Shown here in pieces: positions 30,112 through 43,812 of a stretch of 64,000 bases of DNA. How positions within the stretch are numbered: position 1 is the first letter of the stretch; the number at the start of each line of letters is the position of its first letter. The notes under the pieces are model-generated. The model saw nothing but the letters and a program-made list of their open reading frames with translations, did not search any database and was not told the DNA's origin. The stretch covers positions 1-64,000 of the forward strand of contig NZ_JHUK01000002.1 of assembly GCF_003263355.1 (NCBI RefSeq). Direction: 5' to 3'. The position numbers and the translations under genes were made by a program. The stretch is from Candidatus Phytoplasma oryzae. GTDB lineage: Bacteria; Bacillota_I; Bacilli_A; Acholeplasmatales; Acholeplasmataceae.

Positions 30112-32274
30112 TCATAATATTTTTTTATTATAATCTTTTAAAGAAAATTCAATACGACCTTTTCCATTAACACTAATACATTTAACAATAAGAATATCTC
30201 CTATATTCATAACATTTTTTATTTTACTTATTCTAGAAAAAGATATTTCACTTATGTGAATAAAACCTTCAATTCCTGGAAAAATTTCTACTATTACACC
30301 AAAATCTTGGCCTTTTTTATCAGTTAAAAATTTTAAAACAGTTACTTTATAAATTTCTCCTACTTTAATATCTTTAACTAAATTCAAAATATATTCAGAA
30401 GCTTTTTCGACTATTTCACTATTTTGATGAAAAATTAATATTTTTCCATCTTGTTGAATATCAATTTTTACATTATCATATTTTTCAATAATACGAGAAA
30501 TTATTTTTCCTCCAGCGCCTATAACATCCCTTATTTTATCAGTTTTTATCTTAATTATTTTAACCTTAGGAGCATAAAAAGACAAGTTTGCTCTTGGTTC
30601 AGAAATAATTAAATTCATTGCTTTTAAAATATGCATTCTACCTATTTTAGCTTTCTGCAATGCTTCTTTTAAAATATTAAAATTAACATTTTTGATTTTA
30701 ATATCCATTTGTAAAGTAGTGATTCCTTTTTTAGTACCAGCTACTTTAAAATCCATATCTCCAGCATAATCTTCTAAACCGTTAATATCACTAACAAGAA
30801 AATAATTTTGATCATTTTCATAAAATAACCCTATAGAAATACCTGCTACAGCTTTTTTTATAGGTACACCTGCATCCATTAAAGCCATAGAAGTAGCACA
30901 AATAGTTGCTTGTGAAGAAGAACCGTTAGATTCTAAAATTTCAGAAACAACTCTTATAGTATATGGAAACTCATCTTCTGAAGGTAAAAGATAAGATAAA
31001 GCTTTTTCAGCTAACATACCATGTCCGATTTCTCTTCTAGTCGGAGCCAAATATCTTCCTACTTCTCCGACTGAAAAAGATGGAAAATTATAATGCAAAA
31101 TAAAACGTTTTTCTTCTTCTTCTGATAAATCATCAATTGTTTTACTTTCATTCAAACTACCTAAAGTAACTACAGCTAAACTTTGAGTTTCGCCTCGATT
31201 AAAAATAGCAGATCCATGAACTCTAGGAAGTAATTTGATCTGAATGTTAATATTTCGAATTTCATCTAAAGATCTGTCATCAATTCTTTTTTGTTCTTTT
31301 ATAATTTTAAAACGTATTTCATTTTTTAATAAAATATCAAAAATGTCCTCAATTTGAAAAAATTTTTCCTTTGTTTTATCTAACAAAATATTTATATTTT
31401 CATCATTATTTCGATATTCTTTTATAATTATATTTTTTATTTTTTTAATTTTTTGATTAATTTCTTTTTTTGGAATTTTTATATTATTTTTGTTATCACT
31501 ACAATAAAAAATTTCTTTAATTTTGTGATTATACTTATTAAAAATTTCTTCTTGTAGCTTTTTATTGTTTTCTGATAATAAAACATTTTTTTTTTGAGGG
31601 TTAATTTTTTTTTTTATTTTTTGTTGAAAAATACAAAGTTTTTTTATAAATTTATGCCCCAATATCATAGCTTCTAACAAATCTTCTTCTAAAGTTTCCT
31701 TAGCTATAGCCTCAATCATATTAATATTTTTTTGAGTACCGGATAATATTAATAAAAACTCAGAATTCTCTCTTTCTTGAGCATTAGGATTAATAATTAA
31801 TTTATTATTTACTTTTCCTACACATACGCCTGCAACAGGTTCTTCAAAAGGAATATCAGAAATTAGAAGAGATAAAGAACTACCTAAAAGAGCTAAAACC
31901 TCATTATTACAATCAATATTGCTACTTAAAACAGTATTAACTAACTGAACTTCATTTTTAAATTTATTATCAAATAAAGGTCTTAAAGATCTATCAATTA
32001 AACGTGCATTTAAAATTTCTTGATCTGATGGTTTACCCTCTCTTTTGGAAAAACTACCAGGTATTTTGCCGGCGGCATAAAGTTTTTCTTGATATAAAAC
32101 CATTAAAGGAAAATAATTTAATGTATTTTCTAAATCTTTCATAAGAGCTACACTAAGAATAACAGTGTCATTATAACTAACTAATACTGTACCATTAGCT
32201 TGTCTAGCTAATTTATTAATCTCAATAGTTAATAAATTATTTTCAAAAATAGTTTTAAATTTATGATAATTCAT
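30112..32274 (-). CDS. pnp: polyribonucleotide nucleotidyltransferase (PNPase)
   Basis: 3'-5' phosphorolytic exoribonuclease for RNA turnover, 720 aa. It has two RNase PH-like domains (GKIPGSFSKREGKPSDQEIL in the first; FNRGETQSLAVVTLGS and DINGLEDYAGDMDFKVAGT in the second) with a helical linker rich in Lys/Asn. A KH domain (IRDVIGAGGKIISRIIEKY) and an S1 domain at the C-terminus follow. The next gene downstream is rnpB. Confidence 0.97.
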   Translation of the reverse strand: MNYHKFKTIFENNLLTIEINKLARQANGTVLVSYNDTVILSVALMKDLENTLNYFPLMVLYQEKLYAAGKIPGSFSKREGKPSDQEILNARLIDRSLRPLFDNKFKNEVQLVNTVLSSNIDCNNEVLALLGSSLSLLISDIPFEEPVAGVCVGKVNNKLIINPNAQERENSEFLLILSGTQKNINMIEAIAKETLEEDLLEAMILGHKFIKKLCIFQQKIKKKINPQKKNVLLSENNKKLQEEIFNKYNHKIKEIFYCSDNKNNIKIPKKEINQKIKKIKNIIIKEYRNNDENINILLDKTKEKFFQIEDIFDILLKNEIRFKIIKEQKRIDDRSLDEIRNINIQIKLLPRVHGSAIFNRGETQSLAVVTLGSLNESKTIDDLSEEEEKRFILHYNFPSFSVGEVGRYLAPTRREIGHGMLAEKALSYLLPSEDEFPYTIRVVSEILESNGSSSQATICATSMALMDAGVPIKKAVAGISIGLFYENDQNYFLVSDINGLEDYAGDMDFKVAGTKKGITTLQMDIKIKNVNFNILKEALQKAKIGRMHILKAMNLIISEPRANLSFYAPKVKIIKIKTDKIRDVIGAGGKIISRIIEKYDNVKIDIQQDGKILIFHQNSEIVEKASEYILNLVKDIKVGEIYKVTVLKFLTDKKGQDFGVIVEIFPGIEGFIHISEISFSRISKIKNVMNIGDILIVKCISVNGKGRIEFSLKDYNKKIL

Positions 32275-32399
32275 TTTTTTAATATTTTTTCCTTTTTTTA
32301 CTAAATATAAAAATATTTTTATATCTAATTCTTCAATAAAAAAACTTTATATAAAAAATTAAATAAACTATTTTTGAAAATAAAAAATTAAAAAAATAA

Positions 32400-33411
32400 T
32401 GGCGCCTATACTAGGACTCGAACCTAGGACGTCTTGAATGTGGATAGAAACACTACGCCTTTATATTTACTAATAAGGTTTTAGTGAGCCCCCACCCAAA
32501 CCGGACAGGCATGTCTCCACGCATCCGGCTTTCCAAGTTCAACTTTTAAAAATTACCTTTTTTTAAAAGTTTAGATACACACAAAATTATTTTCTTTCTT
32601 AATAAAACTAAATATTTTCAATTATGTAATAATAAATATTTAATTTATACTGGCCATCTATAAACTTTAAGATTTCATAGTTTATTAATGATATAAATAT
32701 ATCTTATGGATCTCTCTGCCTTCCTTCGCCTTGTAAATGGCTTTCCCATTTTCCCTGGTAAGACATGACTCTTACGACTACTATGTCGGCTCTGCAACCA
32801 TGATCCTATTTAACTATTATAGTATAGATTAAACTGGTACTTCATTGTTTAATCATGGATTTTAGGTCTTCCTAGGTAGCTATGATTTAATAGGTAAATA
32901 ATAAATATCGGTTGGAGTCTTATGATAGAATTGCATTTTTTTAATATATTTTAATATAATAATATTTTTTTAAATTAATATATTTTTTTTATTAAAATGG
33001 AATCTTGGGTTAGATGATTTATTTTATTCAATTTTGCTTATTTATTGAACTGGTAATAATAAATATCCTGTTAATTTTTATATTTATTAATCATCTATAT
33101 TAGAAACTTCAAATATATTTTTAACTATTTCTAATACTCTTGAATTGTCACCATACTCAGCTCTTCATCACTTTTCTATGATTCAACCTTATTTTATTTT
33201 AATCTTGCAACTACTAAAAAAATAATAAAAAATAATATTTTTTTATAATTACTTTATGGACATGCTATTGTCTCTTCTATTCTTTCGAATTCAGATTAAT
33301 CCATTGATTTTTTCTATTACCACTAGAAATGAGATACCTTAATTCTCTTTAAATCACACTGGAACTAGCGCCCTTAACAGTCAAGTGCTCTACCAACTGA
33401 GCTATATAGGC
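32400..33411 (-). tRNA. tRNA-Asn(GUU), split by a group II intron
   Basis: Exon 1 is 33374-33411 (minus) and exon 2 is 32400-32437; the 936 nt between are the intron. Joined, they give a 76-nt tRNA with an encoded CCA: acceptor GCCTATA/TATAGGC, D arm, anticodon stem CTTGA/TCAAG, loop CTGTTAA (anticodon GTT), T stem CTAGG/CCTAG, all paired without mismatch. The break is between positions 38 and 39, at the 3' edge of the anticodon loop. It follows tRNA-Val at the end of the rrn operon and must be spliced to be functional. Confidence 0.93.
32438..33373 (-). ncRNA. ORF-less group II intron in tRNA-Asn
   Basis: 936 nt. It starts GGGCGC (canonical GUGYG) and ends CACAT (AY). Domain V, the complement of about 32494-32531: GCCGGAT, upper stem GCGTG, GNRA loop GAGA, CATGC, 2-nt bulge CT, GTCCGGTT. 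Domain VI follows, with A at -8 in CTATCCACAT. EBS1: TTAACAG (complement of 33068-33074) is an exact 7-nt complement of the 5' exon end CTGTTAA. A possible EBS2 is TCAAG (33139-33143). The 5' part (TTTAAAGAGAATTAAGGTATC) and GGGAAAGCC-N-TTTACAAGGCGAA resemble group II domain I and III sequences of bacterial introns. No reading frame for a reverse transcriptase. Confidence 0.88.
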
Positions 33412-33474
33412 TTCTTTATTAAATTTTTTTATTTTGATTAAAAAAAATGTAAATAAAATATTTTTGATTAAATA

Positions 33475-33550
33475 TGGTAGAGGATGAGGGACTTGAACCC
33501 CCGACTTTCTGCTTGTAAGGCAGACGCTCTCCCAACTGAGCTAATCCTCT
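33475..33550 (-). tRNA. tRNA-Val(UAC)
   Basis: 76 nt with encoded CCA. Acceptor AGAGGAT/ATCCTCT, anticodon loop CTTACAA (anticodon TAC), T loop TTCAAGT. Lies between 5S rRNA and the split tRNA-Asn, an order usual for phytoplasma rrn operons. Confidence 0.97.
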
Positions 33551-33582
33551 TTTTTTAAAAAAATTCTTTTTTTCAAAGTAAC

Positions 33583-33699
33583 TCTTGGCAAAAACCTATT
33601 TTCGCTTTCAAAATTAAAAACTATTTTCGGTGTTTAAGGACTTAACTGCTGTATTCGGAATGGAAACAGGTGTTTCCCCTTAACTAAATTACCAAGAAT
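33583..33699 (-). rRNA. rrf: 5S ribosomal RNA
   Basis: About 117 nt. The ends pair (TTCTTGGTA.. with ..TGCCAAGAG) and the internal CCGAATACAGCAGTTAAG is the 5S loop region. Ends estimated from the terminal helix. Confidence 0.93.
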
Positions 33700-33709
33700 C
33701 TTTCAAAAC

Positions 33710-36629
<2,920 letters not shown>

Positions 36630-36677
36630 CTTTTCAAAGAACTTTTGTTAAGAATAAGAAAGATGACCTTTTTCAGT

Positions 36678-36754
36678 TGGTGGGCCTAAATGGACTTGAA
36701 CCATCGACCTCACGCTTATCAGGCGTGTGCTCTAACCAACTGAGCTATAGGCCC
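36678..36754 (-). tRNA. tRNA-Ile(GAU) in the 16S-23S spacer
   Basis: 77 nt with encoded CCA. Acceptor GGGCCTA/TAGGCCC, anticodon loop CTGATAA (anticodon GAT). Single tRNA in the spacer, as in phytoplasmas. Confidence 0.97.
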
Positions 36755-36805
36755 TCCTTCTTTTTTTTCTTAAAAAAGGAAAAACTTATAAGAACTAAGT
36801 CTTTC

Positions 36806-38441
<1,636 letters not shown>

Positions 38442-38488
38442 CAAAAACTAAATTAAATTTACCCAAAAAAATAATTAATTATAAAAAA

Positions 38489-38573
38489 TGGTGAAGGGGG
38501 GTGGATTCGAACCACCGTACCTTGACGGAGCAGTTTTACAGACTGATGCGTTTAGCCACTTCGCTACCCCTCC
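38489..38573 (-). tRNA. tRNA-Tyr(GUA)
   Basis: 85 nt with encoded CCA and a long variable arm (class II). Acceptor GGAGGGG/CCCCTTC with one G-U pair; anticodon loop CTGTAAA (anticodon GTA). Lies 120 nt upstream of 16S, and so may be the first RNA of the rrn transcript. Confidence 0.95.
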
Positions 38574-38628
38574 GTCATTAGATATAAAAATATTATTTTC
38601 TGAAAAATAAAAAAATAGTTACTAACTG

Positions 38629-38637
38629 ATTCTAACA
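38629..38637 (-). promoter_or_regulatory. possible extended -10 promoter before tRNA-Tyr/rrn
   Basis: Minus strand TGTTAGAAT: an extended TGN plus TAGAAT, about 56 nt upstream of tRNA-Tyr. No good -35 box is visible. A second promoter between tRNA-Tyr and 16S cannot be excluded. Confidence 0.4.
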
Positions 38638-38691
38638 TATTTATTAAAAAAAATAAATATTTATATAGAAAAATGTTAAAAAAATAAAATT

Positions 38692-40242
38692 TTAATTTTT
38701 ATCTTTTATTAAAATATATTTTTTTTCTATTTTTTTACGATTAATAATAGTTTGTAATATAGTATAAATATTTCCGATAATCCAATATAAAGATATACAA
38801 GCATCATTAAAAGATGTTATCATCATAAAAAAAATCATAATATAACTAATAATTTTTATATTTTTTTCTTGAGATTTATTTTTATTAATTTGTTCTAATG
38901 TTAAAAATTTATTTTTATTACTTAAATCTACGGTCTTTTTAAAATTAATTTTATTTAAAATAAACATACTTATTCCTACGAAACAAGATAATAAAATTTT
39001 TACTAAAAAATAATTTTCATCATAATAAGAATTTAAATATATAAAATTTAAAAAAGGTTTTGTAATAGGAATTGAAAAAATACCGCCTTTTACACGAATA
39101 CGATTTATAGTTTTAAACATAGCTATAAAAATAGGCATTTGTAAAAAAGAAACAAAAATATCGAAAAAACTAAAATTATGTTTTTTATAAACTTTAAAAA
39201 TTTCTAATTGCATTTTTTTTATAGAATCAGGATCTTTTTTAAAAGAATACTTTTTTTGAATTTTATTAATTTCTGGTTGCGCCATACTCATGTTTGAAGC
39301 AAAAGTACTAGTTTTAGTATAAATAGGCCATAATAAAGTTCTAATAGTTATAGTTGTCAATATAATACATAAACCTAAATTACCAAAAAATATACCCTCT
39401 GAAGAAAAGAAAGAAAAAATATCATGAAAAATATATAATAAAGATCCTATAAATATCAATAAAACATTCCAAATATATCCCCAAAATAGTAAAAAATTCC
39501 ATTTCAGTTTATAAGGTAATTGAATAGGTAAATCACCACTATCATCTACAAATATTTCAAAATAACTATTACCCAAGTCAGATTTCAAAATAAAACCATT
39601 ATTAATATTATTTATTTCTTTTACTCTAATTAGTTTATTATATCTTTCTTTAGAAATTACATCAATGCTATTTGTATTATCATAAATTTTTAAATTTTCT
39701 GGTTTCTCAATATCTATAATTTGAGAATTATTTAAAATTCCTATTTTTAAAAAACTTTCGTTTTCGAAATATTTTTGTTTTAAATAATCTAAATTAGAAC
39801 CCATTTTAATACTAAAAAAATCTTTAATTTTTTTTATTTCTTCTTTTTCAAAATCGAAAGCTTTTTTATAGTAAAAATAAAATTTTTCTTGTCTAAAAAC
39901 TTTTTCTAAATAATCCTTAATTTTTGCTTTCTCGTTTTGAAAAGATTCAGAATTAATATTGTCAACTATAATTTTTTTCTTTTTATTCAAAGCAATTCTA
40001 AAAACTTTTAAATAATTTTTTAAATCTTCAAAATTATAATTTATATCATTAACTTTTTTTTCTAATTGTTGAAGTTCATTACTATCCATTTTTTTAAGAA
40101 AAAAACATTCTATTTTTTCATTAATAAATGTTTTTTTTTTCTTGTAAGAAGACAAAAAGAAATTAATAATCAACATAATTAAAGTAGATAATAACATAAA
40201 TGTTAAAATTTTTTTTAAAGATAAATTTTTATGATTTTTCAT
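38692..40242 (-). CDS. yidC: membrane protein insertase YidC
   Basis: 516 aa. An N-terminal membrane segment and a long charged extracytoplasmic region (about 35-235) precede the conserved insertase core: TIRTLLWPIYTKTSTFASNM, FLQMPIFIAMFKTINRI and SFNDACISLYWIIGNIYTI. It inserts proteins into the single membrane of the cell. The ribosome site AAGGA lies 11 nt upstream. It follows rnpA by 14 nt, as in most bacteria. Confidence 0.95.
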   Translation of the reverse strand: MKNHKNLSLKKILTFMLLSTLIMLIINFFLSSYKKKKTFINEKIECFFLKKMDSNELQQLEKKVNDINYNFEDLKNYLKVFRIALNKKKKIIVDNINSESFQNEKAKIKDYLEKVFRQEKFYFYYKKAFDFEKEEIKKIKDFFSIKMGSNLDYLKQKYFENESFLKIGILNNSQIIDIEKPENLKIYDNTNSIDVISKERYNKLIRVKEINNINNGFILKSDLGNSYFEIFVDDSGDLPIQLPYKLKWNFLLFWGYIWNVLLIFIGSLLYIFHDIFSFFSSEGIFFGNLGLCIILTTITIRTLLWPIYTKTSTFASNMSMAQPEINKIQKKYSFKKDPDSIKKMQLEIFKVYKKHNFSFFDIFVSFLQMPIFIAMFKTINRIRVKGGIFSIPITKPFLNFIYLNSYYDENYFLVKILLSCFVGISMFILNKINFKKTVDLSNKNKFLTLEQINKNKSQEKNIKIISYIMIFFMMITSFNDACISLYWIIGNIYTILQTIINRKKIEKKYILIKDKN

Positions 40243-40256
40243 AATAATTAGTTTCC

Positions 40257-40628
40257 TTATTTGGGAATAATTAAAAAAGATTTTTTTAATAAATATATTA
40301 TTTTTTGAGATAATTCATTAAAATTAAGACTTTTGGCTGAAGGTTTAATAACTAAAACAAAAGAAGCTTTTGAATTAATTAATGAAATATTTTGGTAAAT
40401 AATCATTCTTATACGTCTTTTGATTAAGTTTCTTTCATGTGATTTTCCATACTTTTTGTTAATACTCAAAGCAAACTTAAAATGATCAAAAGAAATATTT
40501 TTAAAATAATACAATGTAAAAAAATAATTTCGAACATTTTTTTTTAATTTAAAAATTAAATCAATTTCTTTTCTCTTTTTTAAAATAAATTTTTTTTTCA
40601 TTATAAAAATTTCATTAGTCCTATTCAT
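40257..40628 (-). CDS. rnpA: ribonuclease P protein component
   Basis: 123 aa, very basic. The RNR-type motif is HERNLIKRRIRMI, and the central cleft FALSINKKYGKSHERN is typical. The start is uncertain: Met10 (40601) begins the usual KKKFILKKRKEI region. It acts with rnpB RNA (29603-30062) to cut tRNA 5' leaders. Confidence 0.95.
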   Translation of the reverse strand: MNRTNEIFIMKKKFILKKRKEIDLIFKLKKNVRNYFFTLYYFKNISFDHFKFALSINKKYGKSHERNLIKRRIRMIIYQNISLINSKASFVLVIKPSAKSLNFNELSQKIIYLLKKSFLIIPK

Positions 40629-40677
40629 TAAATAATAAATTTATTCTAAAATAAAAAAAAAATTTTAATAAAAATTT

Positions 40678-41742
40678 TTAATTAAATAAAATTTTTCGAA
40701 CTTTTTCTTCATTTAAACTCTTTATTAATAATAATAAAAGTTTTATTGTGTTTTCTATATCTTCTTTATGAACTATAGAAGTATGAGAATGTATATAACG
40801 AGTAGGTACTCCTATAACAATAGAAGCAGCTCCTTCATTTTGTAAATGCATAGCAGCAGCATCAGTTTGTCCACCAGTTGGTTTCGGTTCTTGAAATGGT
40901 ATATTATTTTCTTTTGCTATTTTTAATACTAACTCTCTTAAAGATTTGTGAGCAACTAACCCATAATCAAAAACAGGAATCTGAGGTCCATTTCCTAAAA
41001 TTTTTTGAGAAACATTTTTTTCTCCAGGTATATCATCAGCAATGCCAGTATCAACAGCTATAGCGATAGATGGTTTTGTTTTATTAGTGCTTGTAATAGC
41101 TCCTCTTAAGCCAACCTCTTCTTGTACTGTAAAGGCACCAATAAATTGATTAGGATTATTATTTAAAATTCTTAATATTTCCATAACAATTAAAACTCCA
41201 ACGCGATTATCTATTGCCTTAGATACTAAAAAATTAGAATTACCTAATACACGAAATTCAGTATAAGGAGTAATCATATCACCTATTTTTACCCCTAATT
41301 CTTCAGCTTCTTGTTTATTTTGTACTCCTAAATCTAGAAAAAAATTCTTTATATTAGGCATTTTATCTCTCTCAGCTAAAGATAAAACATGTGGTGGTTT
41401 AGAACCTGTCACACCATATAAAACTCCTTTAGAAGTGTGAATTTGCCAAACTTGAGCTAACATAACAGAAGATAACCAACCACCTAAAGTTTGAAATTTA
41501 ATAAATCCTTCCGGAGTTATTTCGGTAACGATTAAACCTATTTCATCAACATGACTAGCTAATAAAATTTTAGGACCTTTTAACAAACCTTTATAAGCTA
41601 TCATACTACCTAAATTATCATATTCAATTTTATCAACAAATTTTTGAATATTTTCTTTTATATAAAGCATAACTTCTTTTTCCTGTCCAGGAACACCATT
41701 CAAAGTTGTTAATTCTTTTATTTGGGATAATAAATCTGACAT
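40678..41742 (-). CDS. M42-family metallo-aminopeptidase (glutamyl/deblocking type)
   Basis: 354 aa. The dinuclear metal site and catalytic residues are visible: HVDEIGL, KAIDNRVG, TVQEEVGLRGA, VDTGIADDIPG and HSHTSIVHKEDI. Cytosolic, tetrahedral-complex peptidase family that trims peptides released by Lon and FtsH. It is inserted between rpmH and rnpA, which are normally adjacent. Confidence 0.92.
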   Translation of the reverse strand: MSDLLSQIKELTTLNGVPGQEKEVMLYIKENIQKFVDKIEYDNLGSMIAYKGLLKGPKILLASHVDEIGLIVTEITPEGFIKFQTLGGWLSSVMLAQVWQIHTSKGVLYGVTGSKPPHVLSLAERDKMPNIKNFFLDLGVQNKQEAEELGVKIGDMITPYTEFRVLGNSNFLVSKAIDNRVGVLIVMEILRILNNNPNQFIGAFTVQEEVGLRGAITSTNKTKPSIAIAVDTGIADDIPGEKNVSQKILGNGPQIPVFDYGLVAHKSLRELVLKIAKENNIPFQEPKPTGGQTDAAAMHLQNEGAASIVIGVPTRYIHSHTSIVHKEDIENTIKLLLLLIKSLNEEKVRKILFN

Positions 41743-41779
41743 ATTTTAAAATCTCCTTTAGTATTTTTTAATAAAAAAA

Positions 41780-41914
41780 TTAAACAGTTAATTTATAGCG
41801 ACCTTTTATTCTTCTTGATTTAATAACATTTTGGCCCCCTTTAGTAGACATTCTGATTCTAAATCCATGAGTTTTTTTTCTTTTTATTTTACTTGGTTGA
41901 TATGTTCTTTTCAT
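41780..41914 (-). CDS. rpmH: 50S ribosomal protein L34
   Basis: 44 aa: [18 protein letters not shown], then [15 protein letters not shown] and [10 protein letters not shown]. The sequence is characteristic. AAAGGA lies 16 nt upstream. Confidence 0.97.
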   Translation of the reverse strand: MKRTYQPSKIKRKKTHGFRIRMSTKGGQNVIKSRRIKGRYKLTV

Positions 41915-42046
41915 AAAAAATTTAATATTTTCCTTTTTTACAATAATTTAAAATTTTTTTAATTTAAAAAAAATAAAAAGTCTTTTAAAAAGATATCAAA
42001 TAAAAAATAATTTATGATAATAAATTTTTAGCTTTATAAAAAAAAT

Positions 42047-42634
42047 CTATTTTTCTATTTTTTTATTTTGATCTCTCAAAAATTTAATATTTTTCCATAA
42101 AGAAACGGAAAATAATAAAGCTAAAATTAAAAAAATAAAACTTAAACAATAGAAAATAAAAGAAGTTAAATTAAGCTGTTTACCTAAAATATAAAAACCC
42201 AAACCAAATAAACTTAAATAAATGAAAAAATTCAAAGGAATAATAGGTTTGTTTATTTTTAAATATGATACATATAATTCAACCATACTATGAACAATTA
42301 TAATATAAGACACAATATTATTTATTTTAAAAATATTTCTTAAAAAATTATTCGTTATGAAAGGATTAAAAAATAAACTTAAAGATATTAAAATTAAAAC
42401 AATACTTTCGACAAAAAATAAAAATTTAACTAATTTTTGATTTTTTACTATTTTTGGTATAACGAAATAATAATTAATTATAAAAATTAAAATACCAGAT
42501 AAAATATCACATATCATAATTTTTCCGAAAGAAAAATTAAAAGATAAATTATCATGAAAAAAACAAGAAACAGAGAATATTAAACTAAATATAATTTTTA
42601 TAAAATCTAAAAAAATTTTTTTTTGTTGTGTCAT
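42047..42634 (-). CDS. six-helix membrane protein, possibly HdeD/DUF308-like
   Basis: 195 aa with about six hydrophobic segments, in pairs. The pattern DILSGILIFIINYY ... VESIVLILISLSLFF ... IIIVHSMVELYVS resembles HdeD/DUF308 proteins, which repeat a two-helix unit three times. The match is by layout only. AAGGATAG before the ATG supports the start. It lies downstream of rplT and may be read with it. Confidence 0.55.
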   Translation of the reverse strand: MTQQKKIFLDFIKIIFSLIFSVSCFFHDNLSFNFSFGKIMICDILSGILIFIINYYFVIPKIVKNQKLVKFLFFVESIVLILISLSLFFNPFITNNFLRNIFKINNIVSYIIIVHSMVELYVSYLKINKPIIPLNFFIYLSLFGLGFYILGKQLNLTSFIFYCLSFIFLILALLFSVSLWKNIKFLRDQNKKIEK

Positions 42635-42801
42635 TTTTTTAACTATCCTTAATTTTATATTTATTTTATTTTTAATTCTAATTTAAATTAATTTAAGATA
42701 AATATCAATTTTCAATATAATTCAAAATATATGATAATATAATTATAATATCATTATCTTGAATTATTATGATTTTCACACTTTATTTTAATTTTAAACT
42801 T

Positions 42802-43464
42802 CTATATTTTTTTTAAAATGTTAATCAATTCCTTTTTATTTAGTTTAGAAAAATTTTTAATTTTTTTTTCTTTAGCTATTTTTTTTAAGTCATATAATAA
42901 CATTTTATCTAATTCTATCTTTTTTTCCATTTCTTTTCTATTATTTTGATCATTTGGTACTATTGGAGAAATTTTAATTTCTGAATTATTATCTATTTTC
43001 TTTTTTTTTTCAATAATTTTAATATTTTTGATTTGGATATTTTTAAGAGAATCATTAAAAACATTTTGATTATTATCTTCATTGATTTTTAAAATATTAT
43101 TTTTTTTCTGATTTAAAGAATTTTTAGATAAATTTACATATTCTGTAAACATTTCAGGTTGTGAAAAAGCTATATCAGCTAAAATTTTACGGTTCACTTC
43201 TATTTTTGATAAAATTAAACCATGTATAAAACTTGAATAACTAATGTTATTATTTTTACAACCCGCATTAATTCTTATAATCCATAATCTTCTAAAATTT
43301 CTTTTTTTTTGCCTTCTATCTCTATAAGCATATTGCAAAGAACGCATAACTTGCTCATGAGCTGTTTTATAAAGATTTTTTTTAGAACCGAAATATCCTT
43401 TAGCCATTTTTAAAACTTTTTTTCTTCTTTTATGTCTGGCATTTGTAAAATTTATCTTTACCAT
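42802..43464 (-). CDS. rplT: 50S ribosomal protein L20 with C-terminal extension
   Basis: 220 aa instead of about 117. Residues 1-118 are ordinary L20 ([50 protein letters not shown]). A low-complexity Asn/Lys linker (about 119-175) leads to [17 protein letters not shown] followed by [15 protein letters not shown], a helix pair of the SAP/Rho-N type that often binds nucleic acid. L20 also represses infC-rpmI-rplT in Firmicutes, so an added RNA-binding tail is interesting. Confidence 0.93.
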   Translation of the reverse strand: MVKINFTNARHKRRKKVLKMAKGYFGSKKNLYKTAHEQVMRSLQYAYRDRRQKKRNFRRLWIIRINAGCKNNNISYSSFIHGLILSKIEVNRKILADIAFSQPEMFTEYVNLSKNSLNQKKNNILKINEDNNQNVFNDSLKNIQIKNIKIIEKKKKIDNNSEIKISPIVPNDQNNRKEMEKKIELDKMLLYDLKKIAKEKKIKNFSKLNKKELINILKKI

Positions 43465-43528
43465 TTTTACCTACTTTCATATATTAAAAAAAGATTTATC
43501 GTTATAATCAGTTGTTGTTACTAATAAA

Positions 43529-43717
43529 TTAAATTAAATGTTTAATTCTTTTAAAATCAGAATTATCAACTTGCACCACTTTTCTTAATTGTCTATTTTG
43601 TTTTTTCGTTTTTGAACTAGCTAAATGATTTTTAAAAGCATGTCGTCTTAAAAATTTACCCGTTCCTGTCTTTTTTATTCTTTTATGAAGACCTTTATGT
43701 GTTTTTTTTTTAATCAT
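43529..43717 (-). CDS. rpmI: 50S ribosomal protein L35
   Basis: 62 aa, basic, starting MIKKKTHKGLHKRIKKTGTG with FLRRHAFKNHLASSKT. Located between infC and rplT in the standard order. Confidence 0.96.
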   Translation of the reverse strand: MIKKKTHKGLHKRIKKTGTGKFLRRHAFKNHLASSKTKKQNRQLRKVVQVDNSDFKRIKHLI

Positions 43718-43812
43718 ATAAATTAATCATAATTACTTTCTAAATATTTCTTATTCAAATTAATTTCAACTATTTTTATTTAAATATAAAAATCTATTAA
43801 TAGAGTATTATA

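Noticed and set aside
32438-33373. Group I intron as explanation for the tRNA insertions
   Set aside because: The usual group I signs (U before and G at the end of the intron, P7 core) are absent; domain V/VI, the AU end and EBS1-IBS1 pairing point to group II.
32438-33373. Insertion-sequence disruption of tRNA genes
   Set aside because: No terminal inverted repeats, no target-site duplication and no transposase; the joined exons are exact without extra bases.
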